A DNA stretch of 64,000 nt from contig NZ_PXZH01000001.1 in NCBI RefSeq assembly GCF_003950325.1, positions 682,001-746,000 on the forward strand. Direction: 5' to 3'. The notes below the pieces were generated by a model that was given only the letters and a program-made list of their open reading frames with translations, made no database searches and had not been told where the DNA came from. The translations under genes were made by a program, and so were the position numbers. Origin of the DNA: Vagococcus humatus. GTDB lineage: Bacteria > Bacillota > Bacilli > Lactobacillales > Vagococcaceae. Positions 57,194 through 64,000 of this stretch are shown piece after piece; position 1 is the stretch's first letter, and each line of letters starts with the position of its first letter.

Positions 57194-57290
57194 GGGAGTG
57201 GATGGGTTCTGGTGTTCCCTCTGGTCTTCAAAACCAGCATGAGGAGTTAGTAGCTTCTTAGGTGGGTTCGATTCCCACACATTCCCGCCA
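57194..57290 (+). tRNA. selC: tRNA-Sec (anticodon TCA)
   Basis: The 97-base RNA has acceptor GGGAGTG with CATTCCC, anticodon stem CTGGT/ACCAG with loop CTTCAAA (TCA), a very long variable arm (GAGGAGTTAGTAGCTTCTT), T arm GTGGGTTCGATTCCCAC and an encoded GCCA end. TCA reads UGA. The unusual length is typical of tRNA-Sec. It is on the plus strand, divergent from selD, with its own promoter. Confidence 0.96.
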
Positions 57291-57318
57291 TTTGAGATAA
57301 TTTAGCTTAAAAACATAT

Positions 57319-57357
57319 AAAAAAAACGTCTAACTTATTTTGTTAGACGTTTTTTTA
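57319..57357 (+). terminator. Terminator after selC
   Basis: AAAAAACGTCTAAC and GTTAGACGTTTTTTT form a strong hairpin about 30 bases after the tRNA. The rest of the gap to 57483 is A/T-rich with no gene. Confidence 0.85.
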
Positions 57358-57483
57358 TATCCCACTTTATTTTAAAGAATACTGCTTTTATAGCTAAGTT
57401 AACAGAAGATTTTTTTCCTTTAAAGAAAAAGAAAATCATTAAATAGTAATTTTCTACTAAAAAAAGACATCTTTTATGTTAAC

Positions 57484-57990
57484 TTAACCTGCCACTTCTA
57501 CTTCCTTAGCTGAAGTTAGGGTTTTGATTGCGACTGTATAAACAAATTTCCCTTTTGATTTTTTCAATGTCCATCCCATAACTCTGGAAGAACGTGAACC
57601 TTTCATTGCTTCTTTCATCGCTTCTTTTGGTTCTTTCACATGGGTTAATTCTGCTAATCCAAAAACTTCTGTGGATTGATTGGTTACCTCTTTAGTGCCA
57701 GTTAACGTTTCCCCTGTATTAGCGTCTACCACAAATTTATCGTCTTGATTAAAGAAATAATAACCATAATACTTATACCAATCATTTTTCTTATCAGCTA
57801 ATTCTGAAGGCTCAAAACTAATTTGGGTTAACTCTTGTTGATTAGTGGCTTGTTGATATTGAGTAATAGCTTCAGATAAACTTATTTGATAATCTTGATA
57901 CTGAATATCTACTTTGGCCATTTTATTTGAACACCCTGTCATCATTATTACTGAAACAAATAAAACTAATAGACTAACTACTTTTTTCAT
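57484..57990 (-). CDS. PepSY-like lipoprotein
   Basis: The 168-residue protein has a lipoprotein signal ending at lipobox MMTGC (Cys20). The mature part has two PepSY-like halves (ISLSEAITQYQQ, WYKYYGYYFFNQDDKFVVDANTGETL, and a repeat with GLAELTHVKEPKEAMKEAMKG). PepSY proteins often act as extracytoplasmic inhibitors or sensors. It is alone outside the selenium island. The name rests on fold resemblance only. Confidence 0.65.
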   Translation of the reverse strand: MKKVVSLLVLFVSVIMMTGCSNKMAKVDIQYQDYQISLSEAITQYQQATNQQELTQISFEPSELADKKNDWYKYYGYYFFNQDDKFVVDANTGETLTGTKEVTNQSTEVFGLAELTHVKEPKEAMKEAMKGSRSSRVMGWTLKKSKGKFVYTVAIKTLTSAKEVEVAG

Positions 57991-58205
57991 CTATAATTCC
58001 TCCTTAACTAATTGTTTTAACTTAACCCTAGTATAGTGGAAATTATGTCAGGCTTCCATGTGATTGCCTAACATCCATCTAACAAAATTGTTAGGTAACA
58101 AAAGTTAGCATTTTACTAATTTTTAGAATTAAGCTACCTATCCTTTTTTAATTCTGTTAAAATGGAAACCATATGCAACAAGCAGAAGAGAAAGGAATCA
58201 TTTAT

Positions 58206-58835
58206 ATGAACAATTTTTTAATTTTAATTGGAGGTTTAGGCACAGTTATTACCCTTATACTCTATTTATTGAATATAAAAGAACAGCGAATAACCTTAGC
58301 TAAATTGGTATTAGCTTCTTTAGCTATTTTATTCATTGGATTGGCGGTTCCCCTTAGTTTCAAAGATAAATATGCTGGCTTATTTCCAAAAGATAAAACA
58401 TGGTTAGCGGTTAACTTAGATGAAAAAAAAGAATTTAAAAACCAAGTAAAAAAAATGGATACTTTAACTGGTGCTAAATACACTGTCGCTGAAATTTATA
58501 CAAAACAATGGGAAGTTTATCAATATATTAACGAAAAAGACTATCAACTATCAGAAGAGGAAGCAAAAGAAATCACCTCTTTTTCAAAAAAAGTAAGCAC
58601 TTTGTTTAATCAAACCTATAAAAATATGGAAGAAGAAGGCTTTGAGCAACCAGAGGATGAACAATTTTTCAGAGATTTTAAAGGGGCTAATAAAACCTTC
58701 CGAAAATTAACCATAGACATTCGGGATCAACAACTAGAAGAAGCCAAACAATTGGGACAAGTTTTAACACAAAACCATGACAAACGACAAAGCATGTTAG
58801 ATCGTTTAGAAGAAACAGATAAGAAAAATCCTTAA
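58206..58835 (+). CDS. Uncharacterised membrane protein (209 aa)
   Basis: ATG 58206 is chosen because AAAGGAAT precedes it (an earlier ATG at 58173 lacks a site). The N-terminus has two membrane helices (NNFLILIGGLGTVITLILYLL and LVLASLAILFIGLAVPL). The rest is a charged, helical, probably extracytoplasmic or cytoplasmic domain rich in Glu and Lys. I do not recognise a family. It ends at a strong terminator and is convergent with the next gene. Confidence 0.65.
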   Translation: MNNFLILIGGLGTVITLILYLLNIKEQRITLAKLVLASLAILFIGLAVPLSFKDKYAGLFPKDKTWLAVNLDEKKEFKNQVKKMDTLTGAKYTVAEIYTKQWEVYQYINEKDYQLSEEEAKEITSFSKKVSTLFNQTYKNMEEEGFEQPEDEQFFRDFKGANKTFRKLTIDIRDQQLEEAKQLGQVLTQNHDKRQSMLDRLEETDKKNP

Positions 58836-58857
58836 AGGTTTTTCTTATCTGTTTTTT
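58814..58857. terminator. Strong bidirectional terminator
   Basis: AACAGATAAGAAAAACC-like arm (with one shift) and GGTTTTTCTTATCTGTT pair, with TTTTTT after it. It overlaps the 3' end of the 209-aa gene and the stop of the convergent 137-aa gene. Confidence 0.8.
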
Positions 58858-59258
58858 CGTTGCCAATTAAATAAAATAGATAAAATCATCACTCCAAAAC
58901 TTCCAATTAGCGTAAAAGTAAAACTAATGACTTTCACATAAGTTATCCACCCTATTTTTTTATGAGTCAATTGAGAGGGTTTTTCTAATGGCTCAATCTT
59001 TTTAACTGCTAAAACTTCTTTTTCTATCAAACGAATCGGCTTTTGCTCAACAAATTCACTGGTTTTTAATGAGTTAAAGGATGAGTCTCCTGGTTTGTTT
59101 AAGGACAAACAGGCAGCTGGAATGACTAAATCCGAATGATCTACTTTGACATTGGCGTCCTTAGTCAAGTGATTAATAGACTGGGAAAAGAGACTAATCG
59201 AGATAACTAACCCACTTAATAAAAAAATAGACATATAATATTTAACCATTCCCCTCAC
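58845..59258 (-). CDS. Uncharacterised membrane protein (137 aa)
   Basis: The protein has an N-terminal membrane helix (YYMSIFLLSGLVISISLFS), a polar middle of about 75 residues and a C-terminal membrane helix (VISFTFTLIGSFGVMILSILF) ending in basic WQRKNR. The layout suggests an extracytoplasmic loop between two helices. I do not recognise it. AGGAG precedes the start. It follows the surface-protein gene on the same strand but is separated by a terminator. Confidence 0.55.
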   Translation of the reverse strand: MRGMVKYYMSIFLLSGLVISISLFSQSINHLTKDANVKVDHSDLVIPAACLSLNKPGDSSFNSLKTSEFVEQKPIRLIEKEVLAVKKIEPLEKPSQLTHKKIGWITYVKVISFTFTLIGSFGVMILSILFNWQRKNR

Positions 59259-59328
59259 TCCTTTTTATCATCTTATTTTAATCTTTTTTTAATAATACTA
59301 GTATACTTTGTTTCAGAAAAAGTGCAAG

Positions 59329-59374
59329 AAAAAAGAATCTAGCTCCTTTTAACAGGTAACTAGATTCTTTTTTT
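59329..59374 (-). terminator. Terminator of the SpaA-type surface protein gene
   Basis: On the minus strand AAAGAATCTAGTTACC and TAGATTCTTTTTT form the stem just after the stop codon. Confidence 0.75.
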
Positions 59375-61142
59375 AGTTAGAAGATTTACGTTTAACTACA
59401 ACTGTAATGACTCCTGTTATTAAGATAATTCCGGCAATAGTTAACCAACGTTTCTGACTTTCACCTGTTTGAGGTAACAAACTATTGCTTCCTAAGCCTA
59501 GGCCACTTCCACCACCAAGACCACTATTATTTTGACCTAAACCAAAAGTTAGCGCCTTTTTAGTTGTTTTCTTAGTAGTAATGTTCAACGTACTAGTTGG
59601 ATCATATTTATCCAGTGACACATTATAAACACTTAAATCTCTATCATAGCCAACAGCTGGCGATTTTTCTTGAATAGTATATTTTCCGTAAGCTAAATGG
59701 TCTATTTTTCCTTGACCATTTAATCCAATTTTTACCGTTCCAATTGTTTTGCCTAAAGGATTATTAATATTATACACACCACCTACTACCGGCTTTTGAC
59801 TATCTTGATCCGTTACTTGTAGCTGAATCATTCCTAAACGGTCAAGGGTTTCTGGTGTTTCTTTATCTGTTTCTTTCGCTTCATTTGTTAACGTGATTTG
59901 TCCCTTAGGATTATTCTCATTTATTTTTACAAAATGCGTGGATGAATCTAATTGATAGCCTAAAGGAGCCCGTACTTCTTGAATCATATAAGTTCCGTAA
60001 GACAGTGAGGTCAGAGCGCCAGTACCATCTCGTTTCGTAATGATCTGACCAACATATTGATCATCAACATCGTATACTTTTAAAACTGCTCCAAATAAAG
60101 GTTCTTTGGTTTTGCTATCTAGTTTTAAAACATCAATGCTCCCTTTCCCTTCTTCTGGAGTGGGAGTAGGAATTTCTGATTCTATTTTTTTGTTAGTAAT
60201 GGTTAAAGAAGCTTCTGGTGCTTCTTTTGTAAGGGTAATTGTTTCAACCCCTTCATTTTTTTCATAGCCTAAAGGAGCATGAACTTCTTTTAACGTATAA
60301 GTACCAAGAGCCAGGCGTTTCATTTTACCGACACCTTTAAGGTTAGTCATGATATGCCCTTTAAACCGATCTTTTTCATCTCTCACTTCAAAAATAGCCC
60401 CAAACAATTTAGCTTGTGTTGCTTCATCTACTTTTGTTAGGTTGATTTTACCCGGTCTTTTTTCTAATGGTAATAAATCGGATAATTTTTTAGAAGTTAA
60501 GGGTAATAAAACTAGAAAGTTAGGGGTCTGTTCATCTAAATCAACGATGTGAATTTGATCATCAGTTTCATACCCTTCCGGAGCTTTTATCTCCCTAATA
60601 AAATAAGTACCAGGTTCTAAATCAGTTAGTTTACCTATTCCTTCACTATTGGTTTTAATTATTTTACGGAAAGTTCCACGGTCATTAGTTATTTCGAATT
60701 CAAATCCTGTAATAACTTCTTTTGTGTCTGCATCAGTTTTTTTAATTTCAATGGTTCCTTTTTTACTAATTGTTACATTAGGTCGACTTGTTTCTTTTGT
60801 TTCATCAGAAATTGCCCCATCTAATTCTTTTGGTAATTCCTTAGAAGGATTATTTTGTTCTTCTGATGACTCCTCTTTTCCAACAGAAATAGTTTCTTTT
60901 GGTGTTTCTACTTCTACTTCTGTCTCAGTGGTTTCTGTTTCCTCTTTTTCTGCAGAATCCGTCTTTTTATCTCTTAATGTATCCAAAAGAGACGGTTTAT
61001 TTTTTAACCAATCTGCTGTGTCTAATTTATGAAAAAGAGATGTTTTTTCTGGCTTTTCTGTCGCTGCATAAACTGTTGGTGCTAAAACTTGACCAAACAT
61101 TAACAGCAAAGCAATACTTATAATCATACGCTGTTTTTTCAT
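59373..61142 (-). CDS. LPxTG surface protein with four SpaA/Cna-B repeats
   Basis: The 589-residue protein has a signal peptide (about 1-27), a Glu/Thr-rich stretch (about 30-125), and four prealbumin-like repeats beginning GTIEIKKTDADTK, GKINLTKVDEATQ, GSIDVLKLDSKTK and GMIQLQVTDQDSQ, each with a GxGKL or similar turn and a late EIKAPEGYE-type strand. The Lys of the first strand and the Glu near AP[EL]GY fit isopeptide-forming sites. A Gly-rich linker leads to LPQTGE and a C-terminal helix (WLTIAGIILITGVITVVV) for sortase anchoring. No sortase or pilin gene is adjacent. Confidence 0.9.
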   Translation of the reverse strand: MKKQRMIISIALLLMFGQVLAPTVYAATEKPEKTSLFHKLDTADWLKNKPSLLDTLRDKKTDSAEKEETETTETEVEVETPKETISVGKEESSEEQNNPSKELPKELDGAISDETKETSRPNVTISKKGTIEIKKTDADTKEVITGFEFEITNDRGTFRKIIKTNSEGIGKLTDLEPGTYFIREIKAPEGYETDDQIHIVDLDEQTPNFLVLLPLTSKKLSDLLPLEKRPGKINLTKVDEATQAKLFGAIFEVRDEKDRFKGHIMTNLKGVGKMKRLALGTYTLKEVHAPLGYEKNEGVETITLTKEAPEASLTITNKKIESEIPTPTPEEGKGSIDVLKLDSKTKEPLFGAVLKVYDVDDQYVGQIITKRDGTGALTSLSYGTYMIQEVRAPLGYQLDSSTHFVKINENNPKGQITLTNEAKETDKETPETLDRLGMIQLQVTDQDSQKPVVGGVYNINNPLGKTIGTVKIGLNGQGKIDHLAYGKYTIQEKSPAVGYDRDLSVYNVSLDKYDPTSTLNITTKKTTKKALTFGLGQNNSGLGGGSGLGLGSNSLLPQTGESQKRWLTIAGIILITGVITVVVKRKSSN

Positions 61143-61346
61143 ACATTTTCCTCCTTAATTAAAACACATCTTATATTTTATAGTGTACCCCAATCTTCTA
61201 CGACTCTCAATTGTTTTGCTAGAACTTTTCATACCAGATTTTGTAAAGAATGACCGCTAAATAAAAAGTAGGCCAATGACAAGCATTCGCCTACTTCGCT
61301 CTATTAAAAATAATTTTCTGAGTCTTACCTCTTTACATTATCTCAA

Positions 61347-63290
61347 TTAATTTTGATAATGTAAAGCCCCTATAGAAAATCCTAGAGTAGCTTCATGGAT
61401 AACTTCTCCGGTCGTTGGGTGAGCAAATACCGTCTGAAGAATTTGTTTTTCAGATAGATTAGAGCCAATCATCAAGGTTAAACTGCTGATTAAAGCAGAA
61501 GCTTCTGGCCCTATAATAGTTCCTCCGATTAATTGTTGACTATCTAAATCTTTCATTAATTTAATAAAACCTTTTTCCTCTCTCATAGTCAACGCTTTTC
61601 CATTCGCTTGGAAAGGAAATTGACTAATAGCAAGATTAGGATAAGTTAGCCGAGCTGTTTCTTCATTTAAACCAACTGTGGCAATTTCAGGATCTGTAAA
61701 AATAACACTTGGAACCAAGTCATAGTTTAAAGTATGATTGTGGCCTAACAAATGATCCACTACACAAATACCTTCATGAGAAGCTACATGGGCTAGCTGC
61801 ATACCACCAATTACATCTCCAATACCGTAAATATGAGGAACATTTGTTTCTAACTCTTCATTTACGACAATAGCTTTTTGATCCTCTCTTAACTCTATAT
61901 CCGTATTTTCTAAACCTAAACCATCTAAATTGGCTTCTCTTCCCACAGCTACCAACACTTTTTCACTAGCAATGAAGAAGGAATCTGTTTGGTTAACTGA
62001 TTGGCATACTGCTACCCCTTGACCATTTTTCTCTTGATGAAGAGATTGAACTGCCGTTTGAGTTAACACTTGAATGCCTTTTTCTTCTGCTATTTTTTGT
62101 ATTTCTAAAGAAACCTCTACATCTAACATCGGAAGTAAGTGATCAGAAAATTCTACCACTGTCACCTTAGTTCCAAAATTAGCATACATAAAAGCAAATT
62201 CCATCCCGATAACTCCGCCACCAATAATTGTAATAGAGTCAATCGTTTCAGGATAAGACAGCGCAGTCGTACTAGTTAAAACGAAGTCCTGCTCTATACC
62301 TGAAATAGGCAACTTAGAGTGCTTGGATCCTGTTGCAATAATCGTATCCGTTGCTTGAATAACATACTGAGTATCCTTATTTTCTACCAACACTTGTTGA
62401 TTGTTTTTAAACTGAGCTTGTCCTTTGATTAACTTAATCCCTTGTTCATTAACTAAAGAATCAATCCCTGACACAAGTTTTTGACAAATAGCCTCTTTTT
62501 TCTCAAGTACTTTCCCCATATTAACAGAGTAATCAGAGACTTCTATCCCAAATTCTGCTGCTTGCGTAAATTGATGATAAACTTCAGCAGATTTTACTAA
62601 GGCTTTCGTTGGAATACAGCCAACATTTAAACAAGTACCACCTAATGCTTCTTTTTCCACTAAAACAACTTGCTTTCCTTGTTTAGCAGCGTACAAAGCA
62701 GCTACATATCCACCAGGTCCTGCACCGATAATCAATAAATCTGGTGTTAGTTCAACTTCTTGCTTAACTGCTTTAGACTGAGAACAGTTTGATGGCTGTG
62801 TCTCTCCTTCTATTTCACATAAAACAGTGCCTGTCATAACTTTTTCCCCTGTATTGACTAGCACTTGTTTGACTATACCATCACTAGGCGCTAACACTGG
62901 CACAGTCGACTTATTGCCTTCTAATTGAAATAGTTCTTGATCTTGGACGACCTTATCTCCCACATTTATATTAATCTCTGCAATAAGAGTCTGACTATCT
63001 GGTGCCACTTCGTCTGTAACAGATACTTTAACAACCGATGTATCACAACAGTTTGGCTCAAGTTGTTTTACCTCTAAAATGGCTACCTCATTTGTGACCT
63101 CTTGTCCCACTTCGACTAAAACAGCCTCAATCTGATAACTTTCCTCTGCCAAAACAGAAAGAGAAGATTTACTTCCTTCTAATTGTAGTAATTCCTCCCC
63201 TTTAGCTACTACATCTCCTACTTTTACACCTATCCATTCTACTTTTGTTTGAGTATCCTGATCTAATTCATGTGTTAATCTTACTTTCAA
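61347..63290 (-). CDS. Dihydrolipoamide dehydrogenase with two N-terminal lipoyl domains
   Basis: The 647-residue protein has two lipoyl domains (about 1-75 and 84-161) with lipoyl-lysine candidates Lys41 (LEGSKSSL) and Lys127 (LEGNKSTV), in place of the usual DKA. The dehydrogenase follows: FAD motif IIGAGPGGYVAALYAA, redox Cys pair GGTCLNVGC (Cys220, Cys225), NAD motif IIGGGVIGMEFAF, GIGDVIGG and C-terminal HAHPT-type FAHPTTGEVIHEA. Pneumococcal-type enzymes have one lipoyl domain; two are rarer. No E1 or E2 gene is beside it, so its complex partner is unknown. Confidence 0.9.
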   Translation of the reverse strand: MKVRLTHELDQDTQTKVEWIGVKVGDVVAKGEELLQLEGSKSSLSVLAEESYQIEAVLVEVGQEVTNEVAILEVKQLEPNCCDTSVVKVSVTDEVAPDSQTLIAEININVGDKVVQDQELFQLEGNKSTVPVLAPSDGIVKQVLVNTGEKVMTGTVLCEIEGETQPSNCSQSKAVKQEVELTPDLLIIGAGPGGYVAALYAAKQGKQVVLVEKEALGGTCLNVGCIPTKALVKSAEVYHQFTQAAEFGIEVSDYSVNMGKVLEKKEAICQKLVSGIDSLVNEQGIKLIKGQAQFKNNQQVLVENKDTQYVIQATDTIIATGSKHSKLPISGIEQDFVLTSTTALSYPETIDSITIIGGGVIGMEFAFMYANFGTKVTVVEFSDHLLPMLDVEVSLEIQKIAEEKGIQVLTQTAVQSLHQEKNGQGVAVCQSVNQTDSFFIASEKVLVAVGREANLDGLGLENTDIELREDQKAIVVNEELETNVPHIYGIGDVIGGMQLAHVASHEGICVVDHLLGHNHTLNYDLVPSVIFTDPEIATVGLNEETARLTYPNLAISQFPFQANGKALTMREEKGFIKLMKDLDSQQLIGGTIIGPEASALISSLTLMIGSNLSEKQILQTVFAHPTTGEVIHEATLGFSIGALHYQN

Positions 63291-63396
63291 CTTTATACCT
63301 CCACTCAGTTATCTTTACCTATTAATTTGTGATTGATATCACTTTCACAAGTTACTTTACACCTAAAAACTTGCTATGTAAAGTAAAAAAATAGAT

Positions 63397-63423
63397 AAAA
63401 AAAAGAGCTGTCAAGCAGCTCTT
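63397..63423 (-). terminator. Terminator of the MarR gene
   Basis: On the minus strand AAGAGCTG and CAGCTCTT pair, followed by seven Ts, between the MarR gene and the dihydrolipoamide dehydrogenase gene. Confidence 0.8.
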
Positions 63424-63447
63424 GTGATTTAATCTAGTCAGTTACAC

Positions 63448-63876
63448 TTATTTATTTGTTAAATTATCAACCATTTTTTCTAAAACAGCTTTAAAAACAT
63501 CTAAATCTTCTTGTGAAATATCTTGTGTGGCATCTTGATGAAATTGACTCCCAATTGGTAATAGAGCCTCTCTTTTTTCATGTCCTTTAGCGGTTAAGGC
63601 AATATGCATAACACGACGATCCTCTAAATCCTTTTCCCGTTGACAAAGATTTTCTTTTTCCATTCGGTCCAACAATCTTGCCACAGAAGACTCTTTAGTA
63701 TTCATTTTATCTGCTAACTCTCGCTGCGATAAACTTTCATCTTCACCAAGAAAGAATAGAGCCGTCCACTTTGCATAAGAAATATCTTCTTTTTTTAACC
63801 GTTGATTAAAAACATCTGTGATTTCTTTTGATGCTTTCTTTGTAATAAAACCAATACAATCTGTTAGATTAAACAT
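63448..63876 (-). CDS. MarR-family transcriptional regulator
   Basis: The 142-residue winged-helix protein has LTDCIGFITKKASKEITDVFNQRL, the recognition helix region SQRELADKMNTKESSVARLLDRMEKENL (about 53-80), the wing EKDLEDRRVMHIALTAKGHEK and the C-terminal dimerisation helix. DxRxxxLxLT is intact. A target is not known; the neighbouring dehydrogenase gene is possible because it follows on the same strand, although a terminator separates them. Confidence 0.88.
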   Translation of the reverse strand: MFNLTDCIGFITKKASKEITDVFNQRLKKEDISYAKWTALFFLGEDESLSQRELADKMNTKESSVARLLDRMEKENLCQREKDLEDRRVMHIALTAKGHEKREALLPIGSQFHQDATQDISQEDLDVFKAVLEKMVDNLTNK

Positions 63877-64000
63877 CTAATAACCCCCACTTCTTAGTAA
63901 CAAATTTAGTATACATGATTAATAAAAAAAAACAATGAAACTTTTTATCTATAAATTGCTCCTACAACTGCTCTGATTGTGATAGGATGAATAAAAAGGA
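63877..64000. other. Right edge of the window, intergenic
   Basis: The last 124 bases are A/T-rich and hold no gene. They end in AATAAAAAGGA, a possible Shine-Dalgarno for a plus-strand gene starting beyond the window. Confidence 0.4.

Noticed and set aside
60649-61032. Plus-strand frame opposite the SpaA-type gene
   Set aside because: It mirrors the Glu/Thr-rich coding stretch; its Ser/Val/Phe-rich translation is typical of an antisense shadow.

Overview
This window is chromosomal DNA of a low-GC Gram-positive bacterium of the Lactobacillales. The gene content and order (murA next to a DUF1146 gene and atpBEFHAGDC, secG-esterase-rnr-smpB, efrAB-like exporters, rpoY-rnjA, a CelR-type PTS regulator) look like Enterococcaceae, most probably Vagococcus or a close relative. 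The genus is an inference, because no rRNA or marker search could be done.

Layout. 0-4.3 kb: sugar catabolism (MFS permease cut by the window edge, DUF4432 epimerase, ribokinase-type kinase) and a water-forming NADH oxidase. 4.4-5.3 kb: decayed IS200/IS605 element. 5.6-7.7 kb: small protein and thiDE behind a TPP riboswitch. 7.8-9.4 kb: a divergent pair of Mrr-family proteins, one an apparent membrane-anchored pseudo-nuclease and the other an Mrr nuclease fused to an FtsK-gamma DNA-binding domain. 9.5-16.7 kb: Eis-like acetyltransferase and a cellobiose-class PTS operon with a sigma-54 promoter and its LevR/CelR-type activator. 16.7-21.1 kb: RNA helicase, oxidoreductase, sfsA and a secreted ChW-CAP protein. 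21.3-23.9 kb: amino-acid ABC transporter under a T-box with a duplicated antiterminator/terminator module, probably histidine-responsive. 24-28.2 kb: lipoprotein and a heterodimeric multidrug ABC exporter. 28.5-34.1 kb: rpoY-rnjA, tRNA-Gln, tRNA-Tyr, yidD, epuA, murA. 34.3-40.8 kb: F1Fo ATP synthase operon. 41.2-45.3 kb: smpB, rnr, esterase, secG.

45.4-57.3 kb is the most distinctive part: a selenium island. Read leftwards it is selD, yedF, a DUF3343 gene, selB, a class-V aminotransferase-like desulfurase/lyase, selA, then grdA (selenoprotein A with an in-frame UGA at codon 43), trxB, a thioredoxin, grdC and grdD. A tRNA-Sec gene with anticodon UCA lies divergently beside selD. The first block makes selenophosphate, Sec-tRNA and the Sec elongation factor; the second makes the shared A and C components of glycine/sarcosine/betaine reductase plus its reducing system, which would yield acetyl phosphate. 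No substrate-binding B component (GrdB/E, GrdF/G or GrdH/I) is in the window. The grd genes are separated by strong RNA hairpins that could set subunit ratios.

57.5-64 kb: PepSY-like lipoprotein, two small membrane proteins, an LPxTG SpaA/Cna-B surface protein, a dihydrolipoamide dehydrogenase with two lipoyl domains, and a MarR regulator.
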